This document shows positions 20,969 through 28,677 of a stretch of DNA of 64,000 nucleotides, piece by piece (the stretch's first letter is position 1; the number at the start of each line of letters is the position of its first letter). This DNA is from Modestobacter versicolor (GTDB lineage: Bacteria; Actinomycetota; Actinomycetes; Mycobacteriales; Geodermatophilaceae): positions 3,906,001 through 3,970,000 of the forward strand of contig NZ_JACIBU010000001.1 in NCBI RefSeq assembly GCF_014195485.1, in the 5' to 3' direction. A program made the translations under genes and the position numbers. The notes under the pieces were generated by a model that did not search any database, was not told the origin of the DNA, and saw only the letters and a list, made by a program, of their open reading frames with translations.

Positions 20969-21577
20969 CTACCCCGCCTTCCCGCCGGGCAGTCGGCCGG
21001 CGGCGACCGCCCGTGCCCGGGCGAGCTCGGCGGGGGTGTCGCAGTCGGTCCACGGCGCGGGCACCCCGGCGGTGACCGGCGGGCGGTACCGGCGGACGGC
21101 GAGCGGCGACAGCACGGCGCGCAGCGGGGTGTGCGGCCGGGCGCCCTGGAGCGCCGTGCGGAGCACGGCCGTCCGCCACACCCCCAGGAGCAGCTGGTCC
21201 CGGCCGGTGTCGTCGACGACGAGCACCCCGTCACCGGTCAGCCGCTCGCGCAGCTCGCCCACCAGGGCGTGGGTCACGAAGGGCAGGTCGGCGGCGAGGA
21301 CGGCGACGACCTCCGTCCCGCCCACGGCGGCGAGACCGGCGGCCAGGGCGGGCACCGGGCCCCCGCCGGGCGGCTGCTCGCGCACCAGCCGCACGCCGTC
21401 CGGCACCGGCTGGGGCGGGCCGACGACGACGCGGGGGGCGGCGCCGTCCAGGGCGGTCAGCACGGCGTCGAGCATGCTGCGCCCACCGACGTCCAGCTGC
21501 GGCTTGGGCTGCCCGCCCAACCGCGCTGCCCGCCCGCCGGCCAGCACGACAGCGGCGAAGGGCGGCAGCGGGCTCAT
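20969..21577 (-). CDS. mobA: Molybdenum cofactor guanylyltransferase (MobA-like)
   Basis: MobA attaches GMP to molybdopterin to make the bis-MGD cofactor used by formate dehydrogenase-type enzymes. The 202-residue product shows the nucleotidyltransferase signature AAVVLAGGRAARLGGQPKPQLDVGG near residues 8-31 and the Asp-containing VVAVLAADLPFVTHALV. It is divergent from fdhD, which fits a shared role. Sequence alone cannot exclude a MocA-type cytidylyltransferase. Confidence 0.82.
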   Translation of the reverse strand: MSPLPPFAAVVLAGGRAARLGGQPKPQLDVGGRSMLDAVLTALDGAAPRVVVGPPQPVPDGVRLVREQPPGGGPVPALAAGLAAVGGTEVVAVLAADLPFVTHALVGELRERLTGDGVLVVDDTGRDQLLLGVWRTAVLRTALQGARPHTPLRAVLSPLAVRRYRPPVTAGVPAPWTDCDTPAELARARAVAAGRLPGGKAG

Positions 21578-21606
21578 GGCCGGAACGGTAGGGCGCTACC
21601 GCGCAG

Positions 21607-21612
21607 TACCGT
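21607..21612 (+). promoter_or_regulatory. -10 box for leaderless fdhD
   Basis: TACCGT ends 7 nt before the fdhD GTG (21620), placing the expected transcription start at or next to the start codon. No Shine-Dalgarno sequence lies between. No good -35 was found. Confidence 0.4.
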
Positions 21613-21619
21613 CAGCGCC

Positions 21620-22459
21620 GTGGGAAGAGTCACCAGCCGCACCCCGGTGCTGCGCATCCGCGGACCCGTGCACACCCGGCGTCCGGACACCGTCGCGTCC
21701 GAGGAGCCGCTGGAGATCCGGCTGAGCGGGAGGCCGCTGGCGGTGACCATGCGGACCCCCGGTGACGACTTCGACCTGGTGCACGGGTTCCTGGCCACCG
21801 AGGGCGTGATCACCTCCGCCGCCGACATCGCCGGGCTGCGCTACTGCAACTCCGTGGACGACGAGGGCCGCAACACCTACAACGTGGTCGACGTCGACCT
21901 GGCGCCCGGCGTGGAGGCCCCGGACACCGCGCTGGACCGGAACTTCTACACGTCCAGCTCGTGCGGCGTGTGCGGCAAGGCGAGCATCGACGCGATCCGC
22001 ACCAAGACCGCCTTCGATGTCGCCGGTGACGCCACCCGGCTGACCCTGGAGACGCTGCTGGCGCTGCCCGACCGGCTGCGCGCCGCCCAGCAGGTGTTCG
22101 ACAAGACCGGCGGGCTGCACGCCGCCGGGCTGTTCACCGCCGCCGGCGAGCTGGTGGCGCTCCGCGAGGACGTCGGCCGGCACAACGCCGTGGACAAGGT
22201 CGTCGGTGACGCTGTCCGCGAGGGCCGGGTGCCGCTGGCCGGGCACGTGCTGATGGTCAGCGGGCGCTCGTCGTTCGAGCTCACCCAGAAGGCCGCGATG
22301 GCCGCGGTGCCGGTGCTCGCGGCGGTCTCCGCGCCGAGCTCGCTCGCGGTGGAGCTCGCCCAGGAGGTCGGCATCACCCTGATCGGCTTCCTGCGCGGCG
22401 ACGGGTGCAACGTCTACACGCACCCCGAGCGGCTGGTGCTGCCCGACCAGCTCAGCTGA
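21620..22459 (+). CDS. fdhD: Formate dehydrogenase accessory sulfurtransferase FdhD
   Basis: FdhD passes sulfur from a cysteine desulfurase to the molybdenum cofactor of formate dehydrogenase. The 279-residue product has the catalytic cysteine motif SSCGVCGKASIDAI near residues 113-126. Other landmarks are DDFDLVHGFLATEGVI and REDVGRHNAVDKVVG. The GTG at 21620 is chosen because the core starts soon after it, although the frame stays open far upstream. No formate dehydrogenase gene lies in the window. It ends in an 8-bp convergent overlap with mog. Confidence 0.94.
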   Translation: MGRVTSRTPVLRIRGPVHTRRPDTVASEEPLEIRLSGRPLAVTMRTPGDDFDLVHGFLATEGVITSAADIAGLRYCNSVDDEGRNTYNVVDVDLAPGVEAPDTALDRNFYTSSSCGVCGKASIDAIRTKTAFDVAGDATRLTLETLLALPDRLRAAQQVFDKTGGLHAAGLFTAAGELVALREDVGRHNAVDKVVGDAVREGRVPLAGHVLMVSGRSSFELTQKAAMAAVPVLAAVSAPSSLAVELAQEVGITLIGFLRGDGCNVYTHPERLVLPDQLS

Positions 22460-22958
22460 CCGCCCCGTGGTCGCCGCCGCGGAGCTGGCTGACCACGTGG
22501 GGGAGCAGCGGGCCGAGCACGGCCAGACCGTCGCGCACGCCGCCGGTGGACCCGGGCAGGTTGACGATCAGCGTCCGTCCGGCGGTGCCCGCGACGCCGC
22601 GGGAGAGCACCGAGGTGGGCACCGTCGCCTCGCCGTACCGCCGGACGGCGTCGGCGATCCCGGGCGCCTCCCGCTCCAGCACCGCGCGGGTCGCCTCGGG
22701 GGTGACGTCGGTGGGGGAGAGGCCGGTGCCGCCGGTGGTGAGGACGACGTCGGCGCCGGAGGCGACCGCCTCGCGCAGCACCTCGGCCAGCGACTCCACC
22801 TCGTCGCGGCAGACGTGCGGGCCGTCGACGGTGAACCCGAGCTCGGCCAGCCCCTCGGCGAGCGCCTGGCCGCTGCGGTCGGGGTAGACCCCGGCCGAGG
22901 CCCGGTTGGAGGCGGTGACGACGACGGCGCGGGCGTCGGCCGGCAGGGCGGAGGTCAT
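22452..22958 (-). CDS. mog: Molybdopterin adenylyltransferase (MogA/MoaB family)
   Basis: This enzyme adenylates molybdopterin before metal insertion by MoeA. From the ATG at 22958 the product is 168 residues and has the family signature TTGGTGLSPTDVTPEATR near residues 71-88 and the later NLPGS. It overlaps moaC by 4 bp (ATGA), so moeA-moaC-mog form a tight operon read leftward. The frame is open upstream, but the ATGA overlap supports this start. Confidence 0.93.
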   Translation of the reverse strand: MTSALPADARAVVVTASNRASAGVYPDRSGQALAEGLAELGFTVDGPHVCRDEVESLAEVLREAVASGADVVLTTGGTGLSPTDVTPEATRAVLEREAPGIADAVRRYGEATVPTSVLSRGVAGTAGRTLIVNLPGSTGGVRDGLAVLGPLLPHVVSQLRGGDHGAVS

Positions 22959-23428
22959 CGGACCCAGTCGCCCTTCTTGCCGCCGGACTTCGCCAGCAGC
23001 CGGACGTCGGTGATGCACGCCCGCGGGTCGACCGCCTTGACCATGTCGATGACGGTGAGCCCGGCGACGGCGACCGAGGTCAGCGCCTCCATCTCCACCC
23101 CGGTGCGGTCGGCGGTGCGGGTGGTGGCGGTGATCTCCACGGCGTCGTCGGCGACCTCGATGTCGACGGTGACCCCGTGCAGGGCGATCGGGTGGCACAG
23201 CGGCACGAGGTCCGGGGTCCGCTTGGCGCCCATGATCCCGGCGATCCGGGCGACCGCGATCGCGTCGCCCTTGGGCACGCCCGCCCCGCGCAGCAGGGCG
23301 ACCACCTCGGGGCTCACCAGCACCCGGCCGGCCGCCGTCGCCACCCGGTCGGTGACCGTCTTGGCGGTGACGTCGACCATCCGGGCGGCGCCGGTCTCGT
23401 CGACGTGGGTCAGTCGGGCCTCGGTCAT
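22955..23428 (-). CDS. moaC: Cyclic pyranopterin monophosphate synthase MoaC
   Basis: MoaC, with MoaA, makes cyclic pyranopterin monophosphate, the first molybdopterin intermediate. The 157-residue product has ARMVDVTAKTVTDRVATA, KGDAIAVARIAGIMGAKRTPDLVPLCHPI (with the conserved His) and the DMVKAVD segment. It overlaps moeA and mog by 4 bp on each side. moaA, moaD and moaE are not in the window. Confidence 0.96.
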   Translation of the reverse strand: MTEARLTHVDETGAARMVDVTAKTVTDRVATAAGRVLVSPEVVALLRGAGVPKGDAIAVARIAGIMGAKRTPDLVPLCHPIALHGVTVDIEVADDAVEITATTRTADRTGVEMEALTSVAVAGLTVIDMVKAVDPRACITDVRLLAKSGGKKGDWVR

Positions 23429-24630
23429 TGCAGAGCTCCTTCGACCAGGACGACGGACACCTCGGCGCCGGCGGGCAGCTCGGTGACGTCCTCGGGGACG
23501 ACGACCAGGCAGTTGGCGCGGGCCAGGTGCGCGACCAGGTGCGAGCCCGGCCCGCCGACCTGGGTGACGACCTCGCCGTCGAACCGCCCGCGCAGGAACT
23601 GGCGGCGGCCGGCGGGGGAGCGCAGCGCCGCGGTGAGCCGCGCGGTGGTGCGCAGCCGGTCGGGGGCGGCGTGCCCGAGCGCGCGGCGCAGCGCGGGGCG
23701 GACGAACACCTCGAAGGAGACGAACGAGCTCACCGGGTTGCCCGGCAGCGTGACGACCGGGACGCCGTCGACCGTGCCGGCGCCCTGCGGCCCGCCCGGC
23801 TGCATCGCCACCTTGGTGAACTCCACGGTGCCCAGGCCGCGGAAGGCGTCCTTGACCACCTCGTAGGCGCCGGCGCTCACCCCGCCGCTGGTCACCAGCA
23901 GGTCGGCGGTCGCCAGCTCGGCCCGCACGGTGGCGAGGAACTGGTCGACGTCGTCGGGGACGAAGTGCAGCGTGCGGGCCTCGCCGCCGGCCTCGGTGAC
24001 CGCGGCGGCCAGCAGCACCGAGTTCGACTCGTAGATCTGCCCCGGCTGCAGCGGGAGACCGGGCTCGACCAGCTCGCTCCCGGTGGACAGCACCAGCACC
24101 CGCGGGCGCCGGCGCACCGGCACCGAGGCGTGCCCGACGGCGGCGGCCAGGCCCAGCTGCGCCGCGCCGAGCGCCGTCCCGGCGGGGAGGGCCAGCTCAC
24201 CGGCGCGGATGTCCTCCCCGGCGTGCCGCAGGTGGGTGCCGGCGTCCGGCGAGCCGGTGATCGTGACGACGTCGGTGGCGCCGTCGGTGCGCTCGACCGG
24301 GACGACGACGTCGGCGCCTTCGGGCAGCGGGGCGCCGGTCATGATCCGGTGCACCGTGCCGGGCTCCAGCCGCGGGACGTCGGTGCGGCCGGCCGGGATG
24401 TCGGCGGCGACGGGCAACCACACGGGCGCGGACTCCGACGCAGCACCCACCTCGGCGTGCCGGGCGGCGTAGCCGTCCATCGCGGAGTTGGCGAAGCCGG
24501 GCAGGGAGACCAGCGCGGGCAGGTCGTGCGCCACGACCCGGCCGGCGGCGGCGGTCAGCGGCACCTCCTCCACCGGGAGCCCGGACAGCAGCGCGCCCAC
24601 GACGGCCTGGTGTTCCTCGACGGTGCGCAC
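23425..24630 (-). CDS. moeA: Molybdopterin molybdenumtransferase MoeA
   Basis: MoeA inserts molybdate into adenylated molybdopterin. From the GTG at 24630 the product is 401 residues. It begins RTVEEHQAVVGALLSGLPVEEVPLTAAAGRVVAHDL and continues with FANSAMDGYA, IMTGAPLPEGADVVVPVE, VLSTGSELVEPG and LLVTSGGVSAGAYEVVKDAF. It ends near LPGNPVSSFVSFEVFVRPAL and a MoeA domain IV. A 91-bp gap separates it from the divergent kinase gene. Confidence 0.95.
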   Translation of the reverse strand: MRTVEEHQAVVGALLSGLPVEEVPLTAAAGRVVAHDLPALVSLPGFANSAMDGYAARHAEVGAASESAPVWLPVAADIPAGRTDVPRLEPGTVHRIMTGAPLPEGADVVVPVERTDGATDVVTITGSPDAGTHLRHAGEDIRAGELALPAGTALGAAQLGLAAAVGHASVPVRRRPRVLVLSTGSELVEPGLPLQPGQIYESNSVLLAAAVTEAGGEARTLHFVPDDVDQFLATVRAELATADLLVTSGGVSAGAYEVVKDAFRGLGTVEFTKVAMQPGGPQGAGTVDGVPVVTLPGNPVSSFVSFEVFVRPALRRALGHAAPDRLRTTARLTAALRSPAGRRQFLRGRFDGEVVTQVGGPGSHLVAHLARANCLVVVPEDVTELPAGAEVSVVLVEGALQ

Positions 24631-24721
24631 GGGCCCATCCTCACCGATGCGCCGGCGGGCCGGAACGGTGGAGCCCCGCGGAAGGGTGCGCGACGCAGCG
24701 TCACCGGGCAGGGTGTGCTGC

Positions 24722-25693
24722 GTGATCAACCCCGGGAGCCCTGCGGTCGTCGTCGGCCAGGTGGGCCGGGACCTCGTGCTGGAGATCGACCGGCTGCCCC
24801 GTGGCGGGCGCAGCACCACCGTCCACCGGCGGCGCGAGCTGCTCGGTGGCAGGGGCGCCCAGCAGGCGGTCGCGCTGGTCCAGCTCGGCTGCCCGGCGGC
24901 GGTGGTCGGCGTCCTGGGCGACGACCCGGCCGGTGACCAGGTGCTCGCCCAGGCGGTCGCTGACGGGCTGTGGATCTCCGGCATCGCCCGCCGCCCGGTG
25001 CCGACGGCGCTGCTGGTCGACCTGGTGGAGCCCGGCGGCACCCGGCGGCTGCTGGAGGAGGCGCCCGGCCCGACGCTGCTCACCGCGGCCGACGTCGCCG
25101 CGGCGGCCCCGCTGCTCGCCCGGGCCGGTGCGGTCGTGCTCCAGCTGGAGCAGCCGGGGGAGGCGGTGCGGGCAGCGCTGGCCGCCACCGGGCGCGGCGC
25201 CCTCCGGGTGGCCGACGGGGCCCCGCCGGACGCCGGCACCCGGGAGGCGCTGCTGGCCTCGGTCGACGTGCTGCGCGCGGACGCGGTAGAGGCGGGGCTG
25301 TGGGTGGACGGCGAGCTGGGCGGGCTGGACGACGTCCGGGCCGCTGCCGAGGAGCTGTGCGCGGCCGGGCCACGGGTGGTGAGCGTGGCCACCGGCGAGG
25401 ACGGCGACCTGACGGTGTGGCGGGAGCCCGGCGGCCGGCTCCGCGAGGAGCTTGTGCCGCTGCTGGCCGACGACCCGGCCGACCCCACCGGCGGCGACCC
25501 GGTCGTCGCGGCCCTCACCGTGGCGCTGCTCCGCGGCGCGGACCCGGCCACCGCGGCGTGGGAGGCCGGTGCGGCCGCGGCCCTCACGGTGCCCGGCACC
25601 GGCGGGCGGCGCCGGCTGGACCCGGCCGAGGTGGGCCGGCTGGCCGAGGAGGGCCGGCGACGTGGCGGTGCCCGCCGCCCGGCCGCGCGTTAG
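24722..25693 (+). CDS. PfkB-family carbohydrate kinase-like protein
   Basis: The 323-residue product has the ribokinase-like architecture: GQVGRDLVLEIDRLPRGGRS, then LGGRGAQQAVALVQLGCPAAVVGVLGDDPAGDQ near residues 40-70. The C-terminal signature, usually T-G-A-G-D with the catalytic Asp, appears as DPTGGDPVVAAL, one residue short, so activity is uncertain. Starts at GTG 24722 or 24713 are both possible. Substrate unknown. It lies divergent to the molybdopterin operon. Confidence 0.8.
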   Translation: MINPGSPAVVVGQVGRDLVLEIDRLPRGGRSTTVHRRRELLGGRGAQQAVALVQLGCPAAVVGVLGDDPAGDQVLAQAVADGLWISGIARRPVPTALLVDLVEPGGTRRLLEEAPGPTLLTAADVAAAAPLLARAGAVVLQLEQPGEAVRAALAATGRGALRVADGAPPDAGTREALLASVDVLRADAVEAGLWVDGELGGLDDVRAAAEELCAAGPRVVSVATGEDGDLTVWREPGGRLREELVPLLADDPADPTGGDPVVAALTVALLRGADPATAAWEAGAAAALTVPGTGGRRRLDPAEVGRLAEEGRRRGGARRPAAR

Positions 25694-25696
25694 CGT
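25691..25696 (+). promoter_or_regulatory. -10 box for the carbonic anhydrase gene
   Basis: TAGCGT overlaps the end of the kinase gene. Transcription from about 25703 would give a short leader carrying GAGGAGGGGC, a strong Shine-Dalgarno for the GTG at 25730. No clear -35. Confidence 0.35.
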
Positions 25697-25729
25697 CTCC
25701 GACGCAGACGACGGCGCGAGGAGGGGCAC

Positions 25730-26215
25730 GTGACGGAGATCGACCGGATGCTGGCGGCCAACGAGGCCTGGCTGGGGCAGTTCCCCGGCGACCTGCCGGT
25801 GGCGCCGGCCCGCAAGGTGGCCGTCGTCGCGTGCATGGACTCCCGCATGCCGCTGTTCGGCCTGCTCGGCCTCGAGGTCGGCGACGCGCACGTGATCCGC
25901 AACGCCGGCGGCGTGGTCACCGAGGACACCCTGCGCTCGGTCGCGATCTCCCAGCACCTGCTGGGCACCCGCGCGGTGGTGCTGGTGCACCACACCGACT
26001 GCGGGCTGCAGAAGTCGACCGACCAGGACTTCGCCGACCTGGTGGAGCGGACGACGGGGCACCGCCCGCCGTGGCCGGCCCGCACCTTCACCGACGTGGA
26101 CGCCGACGTCCGGGAGTCGATGCGGACGATCCGCGAGACCCCCTACCTGCTCAGCACCGAGGTGCGCGGCACGGTGTACGACGTGGCCAGCGGGCGGTTG
26201 CGCGAGATCAGCTGA
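25730..26215 (+). CDS. Beta-class carbonic anhydrase
   Basis: Interconverts CO2 and bicarbonate with a zinc site. The 161-residue product has VACMDSRM (zinc Cys, with the Asp-Arg dyad), HVIRNAGGVVTEDTLRSVAISQHLLGTR and VLVHHTDCGLQK (zinc His and Cys). This small form resembles actinobacterial beta-carbonic anhydrases of about 163 residues. GAGGAGG precedes the GTG. Confidence 0.93.
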   Translation: MTEIDRMLAANEAWLGQFPGDLPVAPARKVAVVACMDSRMPLFGLLGLEVGDAHVIRNAGGVVTEDTLRSVAISQHLLGTRAVVLVHHTDCGLQKSTDQDFADLVERTTGHRPPWPARTFTDVDADVRESMRTIRETPYLLSTEVRGTVYDVASGRLREIS

Positions 26216-26249
26216 CCCGGGCGCGGGCGGGGCGGGGTCTGCCGGCTGG

Positions 26250-26255
26250 TATCGT
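26250..26255 (+). promoter_or_regulatory. -10 box for rplM-rpsI
   Basis: TATCGT lies 35 nt after the carbonic anhydrase stop, with a leader of ~130 nt before rplM. This is the expected place for the rplM promoter. The -35 region is unclear. Confidence 0.4.
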
Positions 26256-26390
26256 GCTCGGTTGGTGCGCGACGCCGGTTGGTGCGCGCGCGTCCGGGGC
26301 TCCCGATCTCGTCGGGCCCGCCCAAGTCTCCCGTGCTCGGTGAGGCGATCCCACCAGCCACCCGCCCCATGACGAAGGACAGTGAGCCTC

Positions 26391-26834
26391 GTGCGCACGT
26401 ACTCCCCCAAGCCCGGTGACATCACCCGGGCCTGGCACGTCATCGACGCCACCGACGTGGTGCTCGGTCGACTGGCCAGCCAGACCGCGATCCTCCTGCG
26501 CGGCAAGCACAAGCCGCAGTTCGCGCCGCACATCGACGCCGGCGACTTCGTCGTCATCGTCAACGCGGGCAAGGTGGCCCTCACCGGCTCCAAGCGCGAC
26601 TCCAAGATCGCCTACCGGCACTCGGGCTACCCGGGCGGTCTGCGGGCGATCAACGTCGGCGACGAGCTGAAGACCCGCCCCGACCGCGTCATCGAGCGCG
26701 CCGTCAAGGGGATGCTGCCGCACAACACGCTGGGCCGGCAGATGCTCTCCAAGCTCAAGGTCTACGCCGGGCCTGAGCACCCGCACGCCGCCCAGCAGCC
26801 CCAGACCTTCGAGATCAAGCAGGTGGCCCAGTGA
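26391..26834 (+). CDS. rplM: 50S ribosomal protein L13
   Basis: L13 is an early 50S assembly protein. From the GTG at 26391 the product is 147 residues, starting [30 protein letters not shown], the usual actinobacterial form, with [12 protein letters not shown] and [34 protein letters not shown] at 26382 is also in frame, but it lies only 2 nt from the AAGGA at 26375-26379. The later GTG has an 11-nt spacing. Its stop overlaps rpsI. Confidence 0.95.
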   Translation: MRTYSPKPGDITRAWHVIDATDVVLGRLASQTAILLRGKHKPQFAPHIDAGDFVVIVNAGKVALTGSKRDSKIAYRHSGYPGGLRAINVGDELKTRPDRVIERAVKGMLPHNTLGRQMLSKLKVYAGPEHPHAAQQPQTFEIKQVAQ

Positions 26835-27250
26835 CCAGCGCACTGACCGTGACCGACGCCGACGGGCGTCCCATCCAGACCGTCGGCCGCCGCAAGGAGG
26901 CCATCGTCCGGGTGCGCCTCCTCCCCGGCACCGGCCAGTTCAAGCTGAACGGCCGCACCATCGAGGAGTACTTCCCCAACAAGGTGCACCAGCAGCTCAT
27001 CCGTGAGCCGTTCGTGATCCTGGAGAAGGCCGAGCAGTACGACGTCGTCGGCATCCTGCACGGTGGCGGCGTGAGCGGTCAGGCCGGCGCGCTGCGCCTG
27101 GCGATCGCCCGGGCCCTCATCGAGGTCGAGCCCGACGACCGCCCCGCGCTGAAGAAGGCCGGCTTCCTCACTCGTGACGCCCGCGTCACCGAGCGCAAGA
27201 AGTACGGGCTGAAGAAGGCCCGCAAGGCCCCTCAGTACTCCAAGCGCTGA
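26831..27250 (+). CDS. rpsI: 30S ribosomal protein S9
   Basis: S9 contacts P-site tRNA through its C-terminal Lys-Arg tail. The 139-residue product has [54 protein letters not shown] and the end [12 protein letters not shown]. The GTG start overlaps the rplM TGA (GTGA). Confidence 0.98.
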   Translation: MTSALTVTDADGRPIQTVGRRKEAIVRVRLLPGTGQFKLNGRTIEEYFPNKVHQQLIREPFVILEKAEQYDVVGILHGGGVSGQAGALRLAIARALIEVEPDDRPALKKAGFLTRDARVTERKKYGLKKARKAPQYSKR

Positions 27251-27272
27251 CGGGTCGGGTCCGCGTCCTTCC

Positions 27273-28616
27273 ATGGGTCGCCTCTTCGGGACCGACGGCG
27301 TCCGTGGTCGGGCCAACGCCGACCTGACGCCCGAGCTGGCCCTCTCGGTCGCCCGTGCGGCGGCCAGCGTCCTCGCCGACCGCGACGGGACCTCGCGTCC
27401 CGTCGCGGTCGTCGGCCGTGACCCCCGCGCCAGCGGGGAGATGCTCGAGGCCGCCGTCGTGGCCGGCCTGGCCAGCGCGGGCGCCGAGGTGCTGCGGGTG
27501 GGCGTGCTGCCCACGCCGGCGATCGCCCACCTGACCGGCCGCACCGACGCCGACCTCGGCGTGATGCTCTCGGCCAGCCACAACCCGATGCCGGACAACG
27601 GCATCAAGCTGTTCAGCCGCGGCGGGCACAAGCTGCCCGACGCCGTCGAGGCCGCCATCGAGCAGCGGGTCACCGGGCGCGACGGTGTCGACCACCGTCC
27701 CACCGGCGGGGGCATCGGCCGGGTCCGCGACCTGGCCGGGGCCGCCGAGGACTACACCGCCCACGTGCTCTCCGCCCTGCGGGAGCCGCTGCGCGGGCTG
27801 CGCGTCGTCGTCGACTGCGCCCACGGCGCCGCCTTCCGCTGCGCCCCCGAGGTCTACCGCCGGGCCGGTGCCCAGGTGCACGTCATCGGTGGCGAGCCCG
27901 ACGGCTGGAACATCAACGACGGCATCGGCTCCACCCACCTCGGCCCGCTGATCGACGCCGTGGCCCGGCACGGGGCCGACATCGGCATCGCCCACGACGG
28001 GGACGCCGACCGCTGCCTGGCCGTGACCGCTGACGGCGACGTCGTCGACGGTGACGTGATCCTGGCGATCTGCGCCCTCGCGCTGCACGAGAGCGGCAAC
28101 CTCACCGACCAGACCGTCGTCGCGACGGTGATGAGCAACCTCGGCTTCCACCACACGATGCGCCAGGCCGGCATCGCGGTGCAGACGACGGCGGTCGGCG
28201 ACCGCTACGTGCTGGAGGCGCTGCGCTCCCGCGGGCTGTCCCTCGGTGGCGAGCAGAGCGGCCACCTGGTCTTCCTCGACTGGGCGACCACCGGCGACGG
28301 GCTGCTCACCGGCCTGGCGCTGCTGTCCCGGATGAGCTCCACCGGCGCCTCGCTGGCCGAGCTGGCCTCGGTCGTGCACCGGCTGCCGCAGACGCTGGTC
28401 AACGTGCCGGTCACCGACCGGCTCGCGGTCGCGGAGAGCGAGGAGGTCGCCGCGGCGGTCAACGCCGTGGAGGCCGAGCTCGGCGACTCCGGCCGGGTGC
28501 TGCTGCGCCCCTCCGGCACCGAGCAGCTGGTGCGGGTGATGGTCGAGGCGCCCACCCAGGAGCAGGCCGACGCCGTCGCCGCCCGGCTGGCCGAGGTCGT
28601 CGCCGCCACGCGCTGA
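27273..28616 (+). CDS. glmM: Phosphoglucosamine mutase
   Basis: GlmM converts glucosamine-6-phosphate to glucosamine-1-phosphate for UDP-GlcNAc and peptidoglycan. The 447-residue product begins [15 protein letters not shown]. It has the phosphoserine loop [17 protein letters not shown] (serine near residue 104), the metal loop [14 protein letters not shown] and the sugar loop GGEQSGHLV. The C-terminal phosphate-binding [15 protein letters not shown] is also present. It follows rpsI by 22 bp and precedes glmS, its pathway partner. Confidence 0.97.
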   Translation: MGRLFGTDGVRGRANADLTPELALSVARAAASVLADRDGTSRPVAVVGRDPRASGEMLEAAVVAGLASAGAEVLRVGVLPTPAIAHLTGRTDADLGVMLSASHNPMPDNGIKLFSRGGHKLPDAVEAAIEQRVTGRDGVDHRPTGGGIGRVRDLAGAAEDYTAHVLSALREPLRGLRVVVDCAHGAAFRCAPEVYRRAGAQVHVIGGEPDGWNINDGIGSTHLGPLIDAVARHGADIGIAHDGDADRCLAVTADGDVVDGDVILAICALALHESGNLTDQTVVATVMSNLGFHHTMRQAGIAVQTTAVGDRYVLEALRSRGLSLGGEQSGHLVFLDWATTGDGLLTGLALLSRMSSTGASLAELASVVHRLPQTLVNVPVTDRLAVAESEEVAAAVNAVEAELGDSGRVLLRPSGTEQLVRVMVEAPTQEQADAVAARLAEVVAATR

Positions 28617-28664
28617 CGACCCGCCCCCCTCCTGCGGGTGAGGTCGCCGGCCCCCGACCGCCGG

Positions 28665-28670
28665 TATCCT
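28665..28670 (+). promoter_or_regulatory. -10 box for leaderless glmS
   Basis: TATCCT ends 7 nt before the glmS ATG (28678) and no Shine-Dalgarno intervenes, so the start codon probably lies at the mRNA 5' end. No clear -35 was found. Confidence 0.5.
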
Positions 28671-28677
28671 CGGTCGA

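Noticed and set aside
20960..21619. A molybdenum-cofactor riboswitch near mobA-fdhD
   Set aside because: The gap between the divergent genes is only 42 bp, too short for such an RNA.
20435..22459. fdhD extended by ~395 residues
   Set aside because: The extension is antisense to two motif-bearing genes (the Rossmann protein and mobA) and has no homology. The GTG at 21620 has a -10 box at the leaderless distance.
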